Positions 1-10,273 of a stretch of DNA of 21,789 bases are shown in pieces. Every line of letters begins with the position of its first letter. The first letter of the stretch is position 1. Below the pieces are notes generated by a model. The model saw only the letters and a list, made by a program, of their open reading frames with translations, had not been told where the DNA came from and did no database searches. The stretch is from Chromera velia (lineage: Eukaryota; Sar; Chromeraceae), in the NCBI GenBank assembly GCA_018398765.1, contig JAHBMJ010002183.1, forward strand, positions 1-21,789. The letters are read 5' to 3'. The position numbers and the translations under genes are program-made.

Positions 1-171
1 CCCCGAGGAGAAGGCCCCCGTGGGTCCCTACGAGAACTGCTACTACGCCCATCCAGAGACCCCCTGCAACATCAGAGGATGGATGTGCCAGAGAAACCTG
101 AACTTCAAGGACTACGCCATGTGCGTGCGTCAGTCGTTGGGTTCTTGTTTTCCTGATCATCAGTCCCGTTT

Positions 172-219
<48 letters not shown>

Positions 220-3200
220 TGTGTGGTGGGGGGGGCTGAAGCTGGTTGGATTGTGCACGGAAAGGAAGGCGCGCTCTCCTACAGATTCTCCTATAGATAT
301 GGATGAACGCACTGACCGGACACATCCATGCATGATTCTGATTCAGCACGCACCTGTCTGCCTGCCTGCACCGATTGATTGCATCGCCTGGTCCTCACGT
401 CTCTCTCCTCTCTAGATGTGCAGGTGCGTGCAAGCCCCCGAGAAGAACGCTAAGAATGTGCCCCCCCTCCATGAGGACTTCACTTCCCCCCACAGACTTC
501 TCATGGCCCTCTCCAACGGTTTGTTTTTCTGTTTGATTGTTTGTTTGCTTGCTTTTTTTGTTTGTTTGCTTTTTTCCTTGTTTGTTTGTCTGTCTGTCGG
601 GGGACTGGCTTTCTCTTTTGTCTTCCGTGTCTGAATTATTTGCATTTGTTTTCTTTTCCTCAGTCCTCTTTCTACCCAGCATCTTTTCTTTCCTCTCATG
701 GTGACTTCATTCTCTCTGTTGTGGGCGGTGACAAGCCCACAAAAGAAGTAGATAGATTGCAAAAGATTGAAGCGAAGGATAGTCTGGACGGACCCTTCGA
801 ACTGTAAGGCGAAACGAAATGACGCACGATAATTCAGGGAGGGTCACTTAAATAAAAAGGAGGGAAGGATGGGACCCCATACTCCCAATTTGTTTGGTTG
901 GGATGGGTTCCTTCATTCGTTGATTGACTGACACCTCCCTCGCTCCATGCAAGTTCCGTTGAGTATGAACTCAGGAGACGATCGTCCCTTCGCTCCTTCT
1001 TCGTCTTCCATCTTTCCTGGCCGACAAACTCGGGCACGATGAACACTTTGAAAGCCGTCCTGGGCAGAGTAAAAATATGTCTCATCCATAAAACACATGC
1101 AGACAAAAGGTCCTATCTGTCTCCTAGGAACATTCCTTCCTTCTTCCCCCCCTCCCCCCTGCAGGTCAATTCGAATTCGAACGGACGGAGCCGCAGTGGC
1201 AGAAGGAGCGCAGAGAGAGGCTGAAGAGCTGCTTCGGGAAAGAGTTCTCTGAGCTCGGAGGCATTGAGAACACAGAGATGGTCAATAAGGCCGCAAAGAC
1301 ATGCTGGGATCTTGAGGTCGTCCAGTCCGAACACGCAGCAGAGACGGAGACAAGTACCAACGGTACCGCTCCCATCGACTTGACTGTCTTTGAGGACGAG
1401 GACGAGGAAGGCAACGAGGTCGACGGATGGGAAGAGGGCGGAGTTCTGACCAACTGTGACCACCCCGTGGCAGGCAAGTACTGCTGGCAGTCACAGGCAG
1501 AGGCCAACGAGGCAGCTCACGAGAGAGGACTGGATGCCGACACCACCGTTGATCCCACCCTCATGCCCGCTGCCGATCAGAGACGTCTCCATGAGATCCG
1601 CAACCGCCGCCGCCGTCTCCAGGGCCTCCCCGAGATCTCTCTCGGCTCCTTCAACGAACAACTCCAGATCGCCTCTGAGGCTGCCCCTGCTTCAGGTGGT
1701 GCACTCCCCGCCGCCCCCCCTGCCAAGAAGAAGAAGAAGAGTCTTGTGTACAAGTGCGGTCCCAAGGTGCCCATCACAAAGAGAGCCCCCGCAAAGGTCC
1801 TCTCCCCCACCATCGTGTGCTCCTATCAGCTCATCCTTGCACCTGCCCTGGTGCTCGGAACCGCTTTCGTCATGGCACCTCTCTTCATTCTTGCACCCGC
1901 AATGATCCTGTCCCCCCGTTTCTACAACGCCCCCTTCTGGGTTCTGGCGGTGGTCCTTTTCGGTGCGCCTGTGTTCACACAGGCACCGACATGGACTGGT
2001 GCTCCCACACTCTTCCTTGCACCCGTCACACACAACGCCCCCCTCTTCGGTTTTGTACCCACACTCGTCCTCGCCCCTGTACAGTTCCTCACACCCACCG
2101 TCGCAATTCCCGACATCTTTGAGGACTGGGTCTGGCGCCGTACCGACTTCGGCCAAGTCTCAAAGGTCAAGCGGTACGACGACTATCCGAAGTTCAAGGC
2201 AAAGGACGCAAAGATCGATATCCGCAGCACCATCACATTCTTCTACGCAGACGTCTTCCCTGTCCGCGAGACCATCGTCACAGTCGGAAGCCAGGACCTC
2301 CCCACGATCCCCATTCCCGACAAGGTTCTGGGCACGGTCGGAATCAGAAAGAACATCAAGCTCCGAAGCTTCTACGTCATCCCCAACGCCCCCACTGTCA
2401 TCTGCCCCAGATGGGTCCTTGCCGATCCCACAGGAGGCCCCGTTCCCAGAGTGCAGGTCAGTCAGTGCGTACTTGAGTTTCTTCATTTAATTGGTCAGTG
2501 CGAAATGATTATAAAGTAATAAACATCGTTCGGGAGTTCGTTCAGGGAGAGAAGAGCAGTCATAGATTATCTCTGCTTGTGAAGAAGTGGGAGAGAAAGA
2601 GAGAGGCCTAGCTTTCAGTTCTGAACCACAAAAGAACATCATGCAGCCGATGAAGGAAGAAGGAAGGAAGGATCATTCATTGATCGATGCAGGCCAGCCA
2701 GGACTAGCTCAAAAGAACGATACATTGATGCATGTGTACTCATTGTCGCTTGTTTTCTTTCTCCTTTTTCTTTCTTTCTAGTAATGAAATGCACCTAGCT
2801 ACTCTCTTCCTTTGTCTGTCTCATTTTCCCTTCATGTTTGGCTAAAGCTTTCTTTCTTCACCAGAGATGATAGGAATCAATGCTCGACAGACAAGACAAA
2901 GATTTCTCCCCCCCCTCAAGCGTTCATTGCGCGATCACTCCCGTCGATCCGTTTGTATGCTCTTGTGCGTCCGTTTCTGTCTGTCTGCCTGCCTGCAGGT
3001 CATCTTTATTGTCCCCTACGACCTCTTCAACGGAAAGGTGTTCGACCCCCACTGCACCATCCCCTACCCTTCGGATGTGATCAGAGACATTCCCCACATG
3101 CCCAAGTCTGCCCTGAAGGCCATCCAGGTCCTCGAGGGCATGGAGAACCTGATCCCGAAGGAAATCAAAATCGCGGGACTGCAGGCTCTCTCTCTCGGGG

Positions 3201-4036
3201 AGGTCCTCGGAGAGGGACAGATCCCCGACTTTGAACTCTGGCTGGAGGTACGTCACCTCACCTCACGCACATGCATGACCCAGCTAGGCCTGGTTTGAGG
3301 CTTCCAGTGGAATTCGTTGGAGACAGCGGGGAACTTCTACTTTCCTGTCTGTCTGTCTGTCTGTCTGTCTGTGTGTGTGTGTGTCTGTCCGCACACGTGT
3401 AGTCAAAGCTGATCCTTCTGTGCTGGGAGGTCGGCTCGTAGCCAAAAATGAATTTTGCTTTCTAGCTCCCTCAGAGGTCATAGAAGAGCTAGAAGGAATT
3501 GGAAAGAGTGGGTGTAATCAATCAATCAATCAATCAATGAATGAATGAATGAAGTCGTAAGCCTCGATCGTTGTAAACCCTGGGAGACACTTGACTGATT
3601 TCAGAAAAATTAAAGGTTCTTCCCTCATGCGGTTTTTGCCCTTAAAACGCCCTTCTTGCAGGAGTGGCAAGAGCAGCTGTCCTACTCTGGAGAGTACAAG
3701 AACGATGCCGACGGAGCACGCAGACTGATGGAGGAGGCCTCGAAGAAGAACGGCACAGGGAAGTACGTGACGGACGACATCTTCGCATGGAACAGAGCCG
3801 CCACCAAGGCCTCCGACGGCATGAGCGACGAGCAGGGCATGAAGCTGCCTGGCTTCTTCGATGGCTCCAAGAACCTAGAGTTGGCCAAAATGATGGACAT
3901 CTCCGACCTCCTCAGCGGAAAGGGGTTCTTCGACGACATGAAGGAGATGGGGGCGTTGAGGGGAATGGGTCTTGACCTCGGAAAGTTTGACTTTGGAGGA
4001 CTTTTTAAGGGAATGGGAATGGGAAAAGACAGTTAA
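1..4036 (+). CDS. Host gene of unknown function, 5'-truncated, five visible exons
   Basis: Best model: exons 2-120 (open at the window edge), 424-518, 1165-2456, 2999-3247 and 3662-4036, stop TAA. Together they give 710 in-phase codons. An equally in-frame alternative for the first junction is 124 joined to 416. Introns are GT-AG and acceptors end in TGCAG. Reading order: a Cys-containing N-terminal part (ENCYYAHPETPCNIRGWMC); a charged segment around WQKERRERLKSCF; an acidic stretch (EDEDEEGNEVDGWEE); an Arg-rich patch (RNRRRRLQ); a short Lys run (AKKKKKS) that could be a nuclear localisation signal; eighteen Ala-Pro hexapeptides (1785-2108); a mixed region starting DIFEDWVWRRTDF; and a Gly/Met/Phe-rich tail (GLFKGMGMGKDS). 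No signal peptide or catalytic motif is visible, and the true start lies upstream. I do not recognise the family. That it is a real gene is supported by frame continuity across four introns; its function is unknown. Confidence 0.8.
121..423 (+). other. Intron 1 of the left host gene, with CT/GT microsatellite
   Basis: The donor GTGCGT at 121 and acceptor TGCAG ending at 423 join phase 2 to phase 2 (AT plus G). A competing pair is 125 (GTGCGT) and 415 (TCTAG). A (CT)n run at 174-202 runs directly into (GT)n at 203-224. Confidence 0.6.
519..1164 (+). other. Intron 2 of the left host gene (646 bp)
   Basis: Donor GTTTGT at 519; acceptor CCCCTGCAG ending at 1164 after a C-rich tract. The junction rebuilds a Gly codon (G+GT) and continues as QFEFERTEPQWQKE. 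The 5' end is a degenerate GTTT/T-rich low-complexity run (about 519-600). I see no supportable gene inside. Confidence 0.75.
1785..2108 (+). repeat. Eighteen tandem 18-bp units encoding Ala-Pro hexapeptides
   Basis: In exon 3 the protein falls into eighteen consecutive six-residue units without a register slip. Examples are AP-AKVL, SP-TIVC, AP-LFIL, AP-VFTQ, AP-TLFL, AP-VTHN and AP-VQFL. Fifteen of eighteen have Pro at position 2 (exceptions: SY, GT, AV), and position 1 is mostly Ala or Ser. Positions 4 and 6 are mostly hydrophobic. DNA conservation between units is low, so this is an old repeat maintained at protein level. It does not match the left-handed beta-helix hexapeptide consensus. 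Confidence 0.85.
2457..2998 (+). other. Intron 3 of the left host gene (542 bp)
   Basis: Canonical donor GTCAGT at 2457 after a phase-0 CAG codon; acceptor CTGCCTGCAG ending at 2998. The next exon continues as VIFIVPYDLFNGK. The content is pyrimidine-rich and otherwise featureless. Confidence 0.8.
3248..3661 (+). other. Intron 4 of the left host gene (414 bp), microsatellite-rich
   Basis: Donor GTACGT at 3248 after a GAG codon; acceptor CTTCTTGCAG ending at 3661; phase 0 on both sides. It contains (CTGT)n at about 3345-3374, (GT)n at about 3371-3384 and an AATC/AATG tetranucleotide run at about 3515-3552. Confidence 0.8.
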
Positions 4037-4467
4037 GCAAATGAAGGAGCAGAAAGAGAAAGAGGCAGGGCAGGACAAGAGCACAACAAAATTAAAATTC
4101 GTCAAGCCCGGCTGCATGAAAGAGACAAAAAAAACGCATTCGGAGGAAAGCAGATGGCCGGGTCTTGTCCGGCTGGGCAAACTCCTGTCTGGGGATTTTA
4201 CGTGATGGATGCATTATTCAATCTTTACCTGGCTGACTGATGGACTGCCTCGATCTGTGTTTTTTCGTCTCTTTCCCTGTCTGTGTGCGTGACTGTGCGA
4301 ATAAGAAACTGACTGTACTGACAATTAAAACTTTTGTACTAGAAAGTGACTTAAACACTGACTTTTAATTTTCTATATATCACACTCAATTTTATATAAA
4401 AAACTAAGTCTTTAAAGCACTTAAAATGATTCTATTTATTGTTTTTTACCTGCATGAAAGTATAAAC
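4037..4467. other. 3' flank of the left host gene, turning AT-rich
   Basis: No open frame of note. After the TAA at 4034-4036 the sequence is initially mixed, then strongly AT-rich from about 4310 to the copia insertion point. This stretch presumably holds the host 3' UTR; I see no AATAAA before the LTR. The AT-rich character resumes immediately after the copia element (10568 on), consistent with insertion into one AT-rich spacer. Confidence 0.5.
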
Positions 4468-4761
4468 TGTAATCAGCCACTTATAGAGAGGCGGCGGCAG
4501 GCATGTAGTGGTCGGCCCGACTCGGCCGGTTCCAAGCCGTGGCGTTGCTTATCGGGGCAGCGCGGCTGGAGGCATTATGGAGAGCATGCATGCATTGATC
4601 CATGTTGTGAAGTTGATTCGCGCAATACTTCGAGTGATTCAATAAAGCAACTCTCAATAGATGAGAGCAGAAGCCAGACAGAAGTCGTGCAGTATTATTC
4701 CTGTATAGAGAACCATAAGATTAACTGGACTGTCCTTGACTGGACTCTCTAGTTTATTACA
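4468..4761 (+). repeat. 5' LTR of the copia element
   Basis: Starts TGTAAT and ends ATTACA, a 6-bp terminal inverted repeat with TG...CA ends. It contains AATAAA at 4641-4646, a candidate polyadenylation signal. It matches the LTR at 10274-10567 over its full 294 bp without gaps. Confidence 0.95.
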
Positions 4762-4774
4762 TGGTAGCAGTTGG
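4762..4774 (+). promoter_or_regulatory. Primer binding site, initiator-Met tRNA type
   Basis: TGGTAGCAG begins immediately after the 5' LTR. TGG pairs with the CCA tail, and the following bases match the acceptor stem of eukaryotic initiator methionine tRNA as generally known. Identity beyond nine bases is weaker. Confidence 0.8.
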
Positions 4775-4838
4775 TCCTTTCCTTCTTCTCCTCCTCAGGG
4801 TCTGTTGGTCTCCATCAGAGTGTCTCTTTCCCTCTCTG

Positions 4839-5387
4839 ATGCCAACTTCGGACGAAGACCAACCTCGTGGGGCTGACGGTCGTTTCATCTCGAAAACCTC
4901 GTCTGATCAAAGCCCTAGCCCCTCTGACTTGGATATTCTTACCGCCAATATCACCAAATTGGCGCAAATATTTCTTTCTCAGTCGGCTTCTGTTCCGTCT
5001 CCGACTCCCACCCCTACCACTGACACGGGGAAATTCGCCCCATGGAAGTGCGAGCTCCCCTACAAGGACACGCATGGGGGTCGAGTCGCGATTGTCAAGG
5101 CATTTGAAGACCACTGCAAATTGCAGCCTGCCAGTGCGCCGTCTGACATCCATGCAGCAGCCTTCCGCCAGGGTTTGCAGAAATACCCTGAGCTCTATGA
5201 TCTCGTCTCGGATCTCTCGCCTCCCGAGTCCAATGATGTTGAACACTGCAAGAACCTTATCTTGCAGTTGTTGGGGGAGACCGAACATAAGCGGATGTTC
5301 ACAAACTTCCGCTCTCTCTTCACCCTGTCCACTTCCAACTCCCCCAACGTTGAGAAGTACATTGAGATGGTAAAGTCGGCCTGTTGA
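4839..5387 (+). pseudogene. gag: copia gag, N-terminal part, ending at in-frame TGA
   Basis: I chose the ATG at 4839 (MPTSDEDQPRG) because the upstream in-frame ATG at 4761 lies in the LTR end and primer site. The product has a Ser/Thr/Pro-rich linker (about residues 50-65) followed by a helical capsid-like region. It stops at TGA 5385-5387, but the same frame resumes as EEVVPVWSG... The stretch 5370-5411 has the form of a 42-nt intron (GTAAAG...TTGCAG) whose removal would delete the TGA and keep frame. Alternatively the TGA is a point mutation. Gag proteins are poorly conserved, so the assignment rests on position and on the zinc knuckle downstream. Confidence 0.75.
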
Positions 5388-5411
5388 GTAATTTCCCGTC
5401 TCTCGTTGCAG
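5370..5411 (+). other. Candidate 42-nt in-phase intron in copia gag
   Basis: ATG|GTAAAG donor and a pyrimidine-rich tract ending CGTTGCAG|GAAGAG. The length is divisible by three, and the interval contains the only stop between the two gag halves. No transcript evidence is available. Confidence 0.4.
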
Positions 5412-6731
5412 GAAGAGGTTGTCCCTGTGTGGTCCGGGGTGGGGGACAAAACTGATCTCAGCACATGGAGGGTAGAGAACAAGCTTGTTCCCCTCCTTGA
5501 CCCCCTTACCCGTCGTCAGGGGCAGCTGACTTCCCTGGTCCTCATCAACGGGATCTCCGACAGCACCGTGCGTGCGAATGTCGAAAGTAGCATCGCCCCC
5601 CATATGCCTTTCGACGGCGATGACGGTGCAGTAGCAAAATTCCGTCACTTTGCCCAGCCTTCTTGTTTCTCCCGTCTCCCTGCCACCCCGTCTGTTCCAG
5701 AGCAAACGCACGGCGTGAACATGACCGGTTGCTCCACTAACGGCCACCCTTGGTCCCGCGCGAGTGGGCCGTCTCGCAGGCGCCCTCACTGTGAGCACAG
5801 GAGCCACCGTCCCGAAGAGTACTTGAAACAGCACTACTGCAGCGACTGTGATCACTGGGGACACAAGACTGGTGACTGTGAACTCGCCCGTGACCACTTT
5901 GCCCTCTTGAGGGCCTACGGCTACAGCGGGGGCGGGGGCAGGTCCGGGGGGAACAGGGGCGGGCAGGGAAAGAGGGGTCGACAGCCTACAGGGTCAGGAA
6001 GCGGGCGTGCTCGTCAGCAGGGAGGGGCCTTGACTGGCGAGACGAATGAGTCAGAGGCATCGGATGCAGATTCGGACGCCTCCCCTGCAGCCGCCGCTGC
6101 GGGGCATTTATCAAAGTCAGTTTTTTCTCTTCCGGTTTCTTCTGATTTCTCTTTTGACGGTTTTGCGTGTTTGCTTGATCTGGGTGCAAGTGGCACTACG
6201 TGTACTCGTGGCTGGCTGAACAAGCATGCTGAAGAGTCAGGGTTGCAGTGGACTGAGACTGATTTGCCGAACCCTCTTTCAGTTGTGACTGCTTGTCGAA
6301 CGAAAGTGAGGATGCGGCGCCGTGCCATCATTCCTTGCAAACTGAATGGGCAGCCTGCTGTGTTGAAACCCTCCATCATGGAAACAGAAGCAGTCACCCT
6401 TCTACTCATCGGCAATCAGCGTCTCATCAAACTAGACGCGCGATTTGACAATCAGACTGGATCTTTAGAACTCCTCTCCACCGTTATCAATTTTCTCCAT
6501 GCAGAAAATGACCTGTTTTTTCTGCCTCTGGAGATAGACAGGACTTCCCCGCCCGAGTCCCTACCCGTTTCGAATTCCCATTCTGTGTCTCTAGAGGCCG
6601 TTGCGGTGGGTCCTGCATTGCCTGTGTCCCCTCCGTTGTCTCCTTCTCCTGTTGTCCTTGCAAATGGGCACCTCCCCACTCGTTTGAAGGCAGCCAAACA
6701 GAGGAAGCACCAACGAGGAAATCGTATCTAG
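5412..6731 (+). pseudogene. copia gag C-terminus (zinc knuckle) and aspartic protease
   Basis: Same frame as the upstream gag. A nucleocapsid zinc knuckle of canonical form C-x2-C-x4-H-x4-C lies at 5838-5879 (CSDCDHWGHKTGDC). It is followed by a Gly/Arg-rich basic stretch (GGGGRSGGNRGGQGKRGR). The retropepsin-like core is around 6170-6195, LLDLGASGT, where the family motif is D-[S/T]-G-A. Here the second residue is Leu (DLG at 6177-6185), which would probably impair catalysis. The block ends at TAG 6729-6731 and the frame continues into integrase. Upstream and downstream blocks share the frame, so this was one polyprotein. Confidence 0.82.
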
Positions 6732-7553
6732 TCTCATGTTGTGAAAGCCCATTCGGGAGAATCTGCTGTCTCTTCCCCCGTTTCTTCATCTTGTGACAGT
6801 TCTCCAGCCTCCACTCAGCAGCCCCAATCTCCTTCCTCACAGGACCCCCCTCCCATCTCAATAAAAGCCACTGTTGATGAACTCATCCGCGCACATCACG
6901 AATGGTTAGGACACGCAGGCATCGAGGCCACTTGGCGTTCCCTCCGTGCGTCCCTTTCTGACCTCCTTCCCGGTCGTAGCAGCATTTCCCGCCATGCCGT
7001 TCAACGTGCCCTGCTCCCATGCATCCGAGGGGGTACGTATGCACATGTGAAGCCGAGGCATGGGGGGGACGGCAACCGGGGGTCTTTGAAGGTCGATCGC
7101 CCCGGGCAGCGAGTGTGTTGTGACCTGTTGATGGGGTTGAAGGGGGGGTACTCGTTGCACATCCAAGATCAGCATGATGATTGGCTCGCTCAAGAGGTAG
7201 TTGAAACAAAAGACTCCACCATAATCCGTGCCGCCTATGATTGTTGGTCCCGCAGTCTGGAGGGTGACCTCACTCCTGAGGCGATGACCGATCACGGACC
7301 CGAATTTCAAGGCGACTGGTGTGAGTGGTTGGCTGAGCGGGAAGCCACAAACCCCTTGACCCCTGTGGGCAGCCACCACTCTCTCGGCAAAACAGAGCGT
7401 TCCCATCGTGAGTGGCTCACGATCTTGCGGGGCATTTTGAGAGATCGTGGTCTTCACGATTCGCATTGGAAGGAGTTTGCTTCTCTTGCGACAGCCAAAT
7501 ACAATCGTCAGCCTCGAGGATCCTCTCACAAGAGCCCCTTTAAGCGACGCTAG
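6732..7553 (+). pseudogene. copia integrase
   Basis: An N-terminal H-x4-H half of the zinc-binding domain is visible (HEWLGH, near 6900). The Cys half is less clear: one Cys in LLPCIRGG, with no clean C-x2-C. The catalytic acidic triad is present: Asp 7122-7124 (VCCDLLMG), Asp 7290-7292 (TDHGPEF) and Glu 7395-7397 (GKTERSH), with 34 residues between the second Asp and the Glu, close to the usual D,D-35-E spacing. The block ends at TAG 7551-7553 just after SPFKRR, where copia integrases normally continue. The frame is open again immediately afterwards. Confidence 0.88.
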
Positions 7554-8147
7554 GGTGCCCAGCCACCCAGTCCTCCCATCAACGCCCTGCGTGACCTTCT
7601 TCAGACCTCCCGTCGTCCCTCTGCCGAGACGTCTCCCTTTCCCATTGGCTCGTCTGTTTTGTATCATCACCCCGATCACCCCCGCGCCAAACTTGCCCCC
7701 CTGTACACTCCTGCGACTGTGCTGCAGCGCATTAGCGAGCATGTGTTCCGTTTACGTCTCCCTTCAGGACGTCCCATCCTGTCACATCGCAGATGCATCC
7801 GTCCCAATGACAGCCCTAACCCCGACCCCGTCTATGTCGTTCCGTTGCCGTCGGATTCCCCTCCCGAGCGTGCAAACACATCCGTTGGGTCTTCTCAGCA
7901 GCAGGAGCAGCAGCAGCAGCAGTCTTCTGACTCGCCGTGTTCGTCTGCCCCGCATTCTTCCCCCAAGTTTGACATCACCGATTTTGGCAAAGATGAGCTT
8001 ATTCTTTGGTGGGATGAGAATACAGGCCGCTGCTTCCTTGGTAGCGTCCGTGCTGTCGACTCTGAGGGTGAGGGACGGGTTGAGGTTCAGGCATGGGGAT
8101 CAAACGGCAAGCAGCCTCTTGCCAGCCGACGTATGCAGCCTGCATGA
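7554..8147 (+). pseudogene. copia integrase C-terminal region and chromo-like linker
   Basis: Continues the integrase frame (GAQPPSPPINALRDLL...). It includes SGRPILSHRRCIRP, typical of the end of copia integrase. A Gln/Ser run encoded by a CAG microsatellite (about 7899-7923) follows. Then a compact Trp/aromatic-rich module begins at about 7968 (FDITDFGKDELILWWDE...) and ends RRMQPA at TGA 8145-8147. The module resembles small chromo/SH3-like chromatin-reader folds by eye: alternating beta-like segments with W, W, F and W. That resemblance is inference only. No start codon is needed because this is polyprotein-internal. Confidence 0.65.
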
Positions 8148-9506
8148 TGCCCTCTCAGGGGCCGCCCCAAACTTTTGTACGGTGCGCAAAAACCTTCTGG
8201 GTGTGGGCCCGAGCTTTGTTTTCTGGTGCCAGAAGAGGTGGTGGAGAGAAACATTATCCTCTCTGCCGAGGGAACCCTCCCCTCCCACCTTTGTGACACT
8301 TACCGAAGTGTTCTTCTGGCCAGCCCAAAAACTGTGTTCCCCACCAATCGGTTGTCTTTCGACTCTCTTGCCTCCTCAACAGCTGCGGCTGCCATCTTCC
8401 CTCCTCCCCCCCACCCGACTCCCGTTGCAGGTGCCTCTGTTGTGTACTTGTGGAACGAGGACGATGAGGTGGGGCCTGGTGCGTTCCAAGCTGCGACCAC
8501 TCACATCCCCCTCCCCCGCCGGGGGCTCACAGTAGAACAACTCGACGGGAGAGCCCAGTCCCGTACCGCCGAGTTACAGTCCCTTGCCGATAACGATGCA
8601 TACAAGCGAGTCCCGATTGCCGAAGTAGACGCCAAGCACCGCCGCTCTGCAGTACCCACGCATTTTGTTGACACCGAGAAGCGTGTTGAGGAAGGTGCTT
8701 GGACTTACAAGTCTAGAGTCGTTGCTGACGGCACTCCTTTCTTCGACCGCAGTGAAGGAGTCACCACGTCCTACGCTACCGCCTCCCAGTCTGCTATACG
8801 TATTGCCCTTGCCATGGCATTTGCCCATTCTGATTTTGACCCCCGTGAAATAGTTGTGGCCGATGTGAAAACAGCATATCTCACGGCTCTCCGTTCCGAT
8901 TCCCTTTACGTCCATCCCCCAAAAGATCACCCCAACCATGGGCAGTTCCTGTGGCTCCTCAACCGAGCGCTTTACGGACTCCGCGATTCTGGTAATCTAT
9001 GGGACCGCTCTCGCAACAAGACGCTCGCAGCAGCAGGGTGGGTGCCTTCCTCTGTTCGAGGAATGTGGTGGAAATGGACGGGTAAGCCTGAGGCCCCCAC
9101 TTCACACCTCCTTGGGATTCTCCCCACTTTTGTTGATGACTTTGCCATCTTGCCCATTGGTCGCTCTGCAGTTCAGCTTGCGCGCGAGATCGCAGCCAAA
9201 GGAGGTTACCAGATGAAGATCACCAAACCCAAGAACGGAACCCTTCGCTGGGCAGGGGTGAATTTCAATGTGTCACGAGACTCCGTGCATATCCACCAAA
9301 CCGAGTACCTCCTGTCTCTCCCCCTTCCTGAAGGTATGGGAAAGTCTGAGGATTCTTCTGCATCCGCTCCCTCTTCCGCTCCCGTTCCTTCTCTCGATTT
9401 GTTCCCCCTCCCCCCATCGTCTCGCGAGCTTCCTTCTGAACCGCCTCATCTCTTGACAACCCAGGAAGGCAAAGCCTTTCGTGAACAGCTGGGGTGTCTT
9501 TCGTAG
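8148..9506 (+). pseudogene. copia reverse transcriptase
   Basis: Polyprotein-internal. Motifs in order: TFVDTEKRV-like N-terminal fingers (about 8660); VADVKTAYL with the first catalytic Asp at 8862-8864; ALYGLRDSGNLWD, the copia-specific ALYGLKQ-type motif; and PTFVDDFAIL, with FVDD at 9129-9140 in place of the usual YVDD. Both catalytic Asp pairs are intact. The block ends at TAG 9504-9506 within LGCLS*VARDTRLDL, a position where copia relatives usually have an aromatic residue, so TGG to TAG is the simplest origin. Confidence 0.9.
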
Positions 9507-10250
9507 GTTGCACGAGATACTCGCCTTGACTTGTCCCAAGGGTGCAATCAACTGAGCCGTCATTCGTCCGCTCCCACTCAAGCCGACGCTGCTTACCTCC
9601 TTTCCCTTCTCCGTTATGTTTGTCGCACTGCAACCTCCCGTATCCTCCGTATCCCCCGCTCTGATGTCCCTCCCACATCGTCCCCCCTCTCCACTAAGTC
9701 ATGGAGCGATGCCGCGTTGGGGTCTGCAGGAAATGCACATCCACAGTCTGGGTGGCTCTTCACTTTGAAGTCTGCCATCCTGCACTGGCGGGCCTTTTCT
9801 CAGAAGCGAGTCGCCAGGTCTTCCACCCGAGCAGAGCTCTATGCTGCTCATGACCTCGTTGATTTCTTAGAGTGCCTCTTGCCTGTCCTGCGGTGCGTCT
9901 GGAAAGCGGGAGTCACAGTGGAAGTGGGGGTAGACTCAAATGATTTACTGAAGCTGGTTTCCAGTGAGATGCCCTGTCCGACCGAGCGTGCCCTCCAATC
10001 CGTCATAGAGTCACTTCAGCTCTGCATCATCGAAAAATCGCCCTACACACTCGTCTTGCACACCCTTTCCCTCCGTGATGCGCTGGATGAAGCTTCCATC
10101 CGCCTTTCGTTCGTCCCTTCCCATTCCAATGTGGCTGACCCTTTCACAAAGCCCATGTCAATTGAGCTTTTACTCCCTTATTTCGCTTCCCTCTCCCCTT
10201 GTCCTGACAGTGTGACATCGTCCCCATCAGATTTTCCGATTGTCCTGTAA
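9507..10250 (+). pseudogene. copia RNase H
   Basis: Continues the RT frame. It contains VARDTRLDLSQGCNQLSR (the tether after RT), SWSDAAL (first catalytic Asp), RSSTRAELYAA (catalytic Glu), GVDSNDLLKL (Asp) and HSNVADPFTKP, the last being the typical copia RNase H end. All expected acidic residues are present. The stop TAA at 10248-10250 overlaps the start of the polypurine tract. Confidence 0.9.
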
Positions 10251-10270
10251 AAAAAAAAAAAAAAAGGAAG
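10249..10270 (+). promoter_or_regulatory. Polypurine tract of the copia element
   Basis: An uninterrupted A run ending in GGAAG, three bases before the 3' LTR. This is the expected place for plus-strand priming. The terminal TAA stop codon supplies its first two A residues. Confidence 0.8.
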
Positions 10271-10273
10271 TCA

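Noticed and set aside
541..807. Possible exon in intron 2 of the left gene
   Set aside because: The junction 518/1165 gives a clean phase match without it, and the translation is low complexity at first.
1692..2156. Minus-strand Gly/Cys-rich frame opposite the hexapeptide region
   Set aside because: The plus-strand exon has consistent splice phases on both sides; the antisense frame is a by-product of the 18-bp periodicity.
4815..5897. 360-codon minus-strand frame across the copia gag region
   Set aside because: It overlaps recognisable gag and zinc-knuckle coding on the plus strand and shows no family features; a shadow of biased codon use.
7447..8535. 362-codon plus-strand frame over the integrase end
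   Set aside because: It is in a different phase from the integrase and RT motifs and contains none of them.
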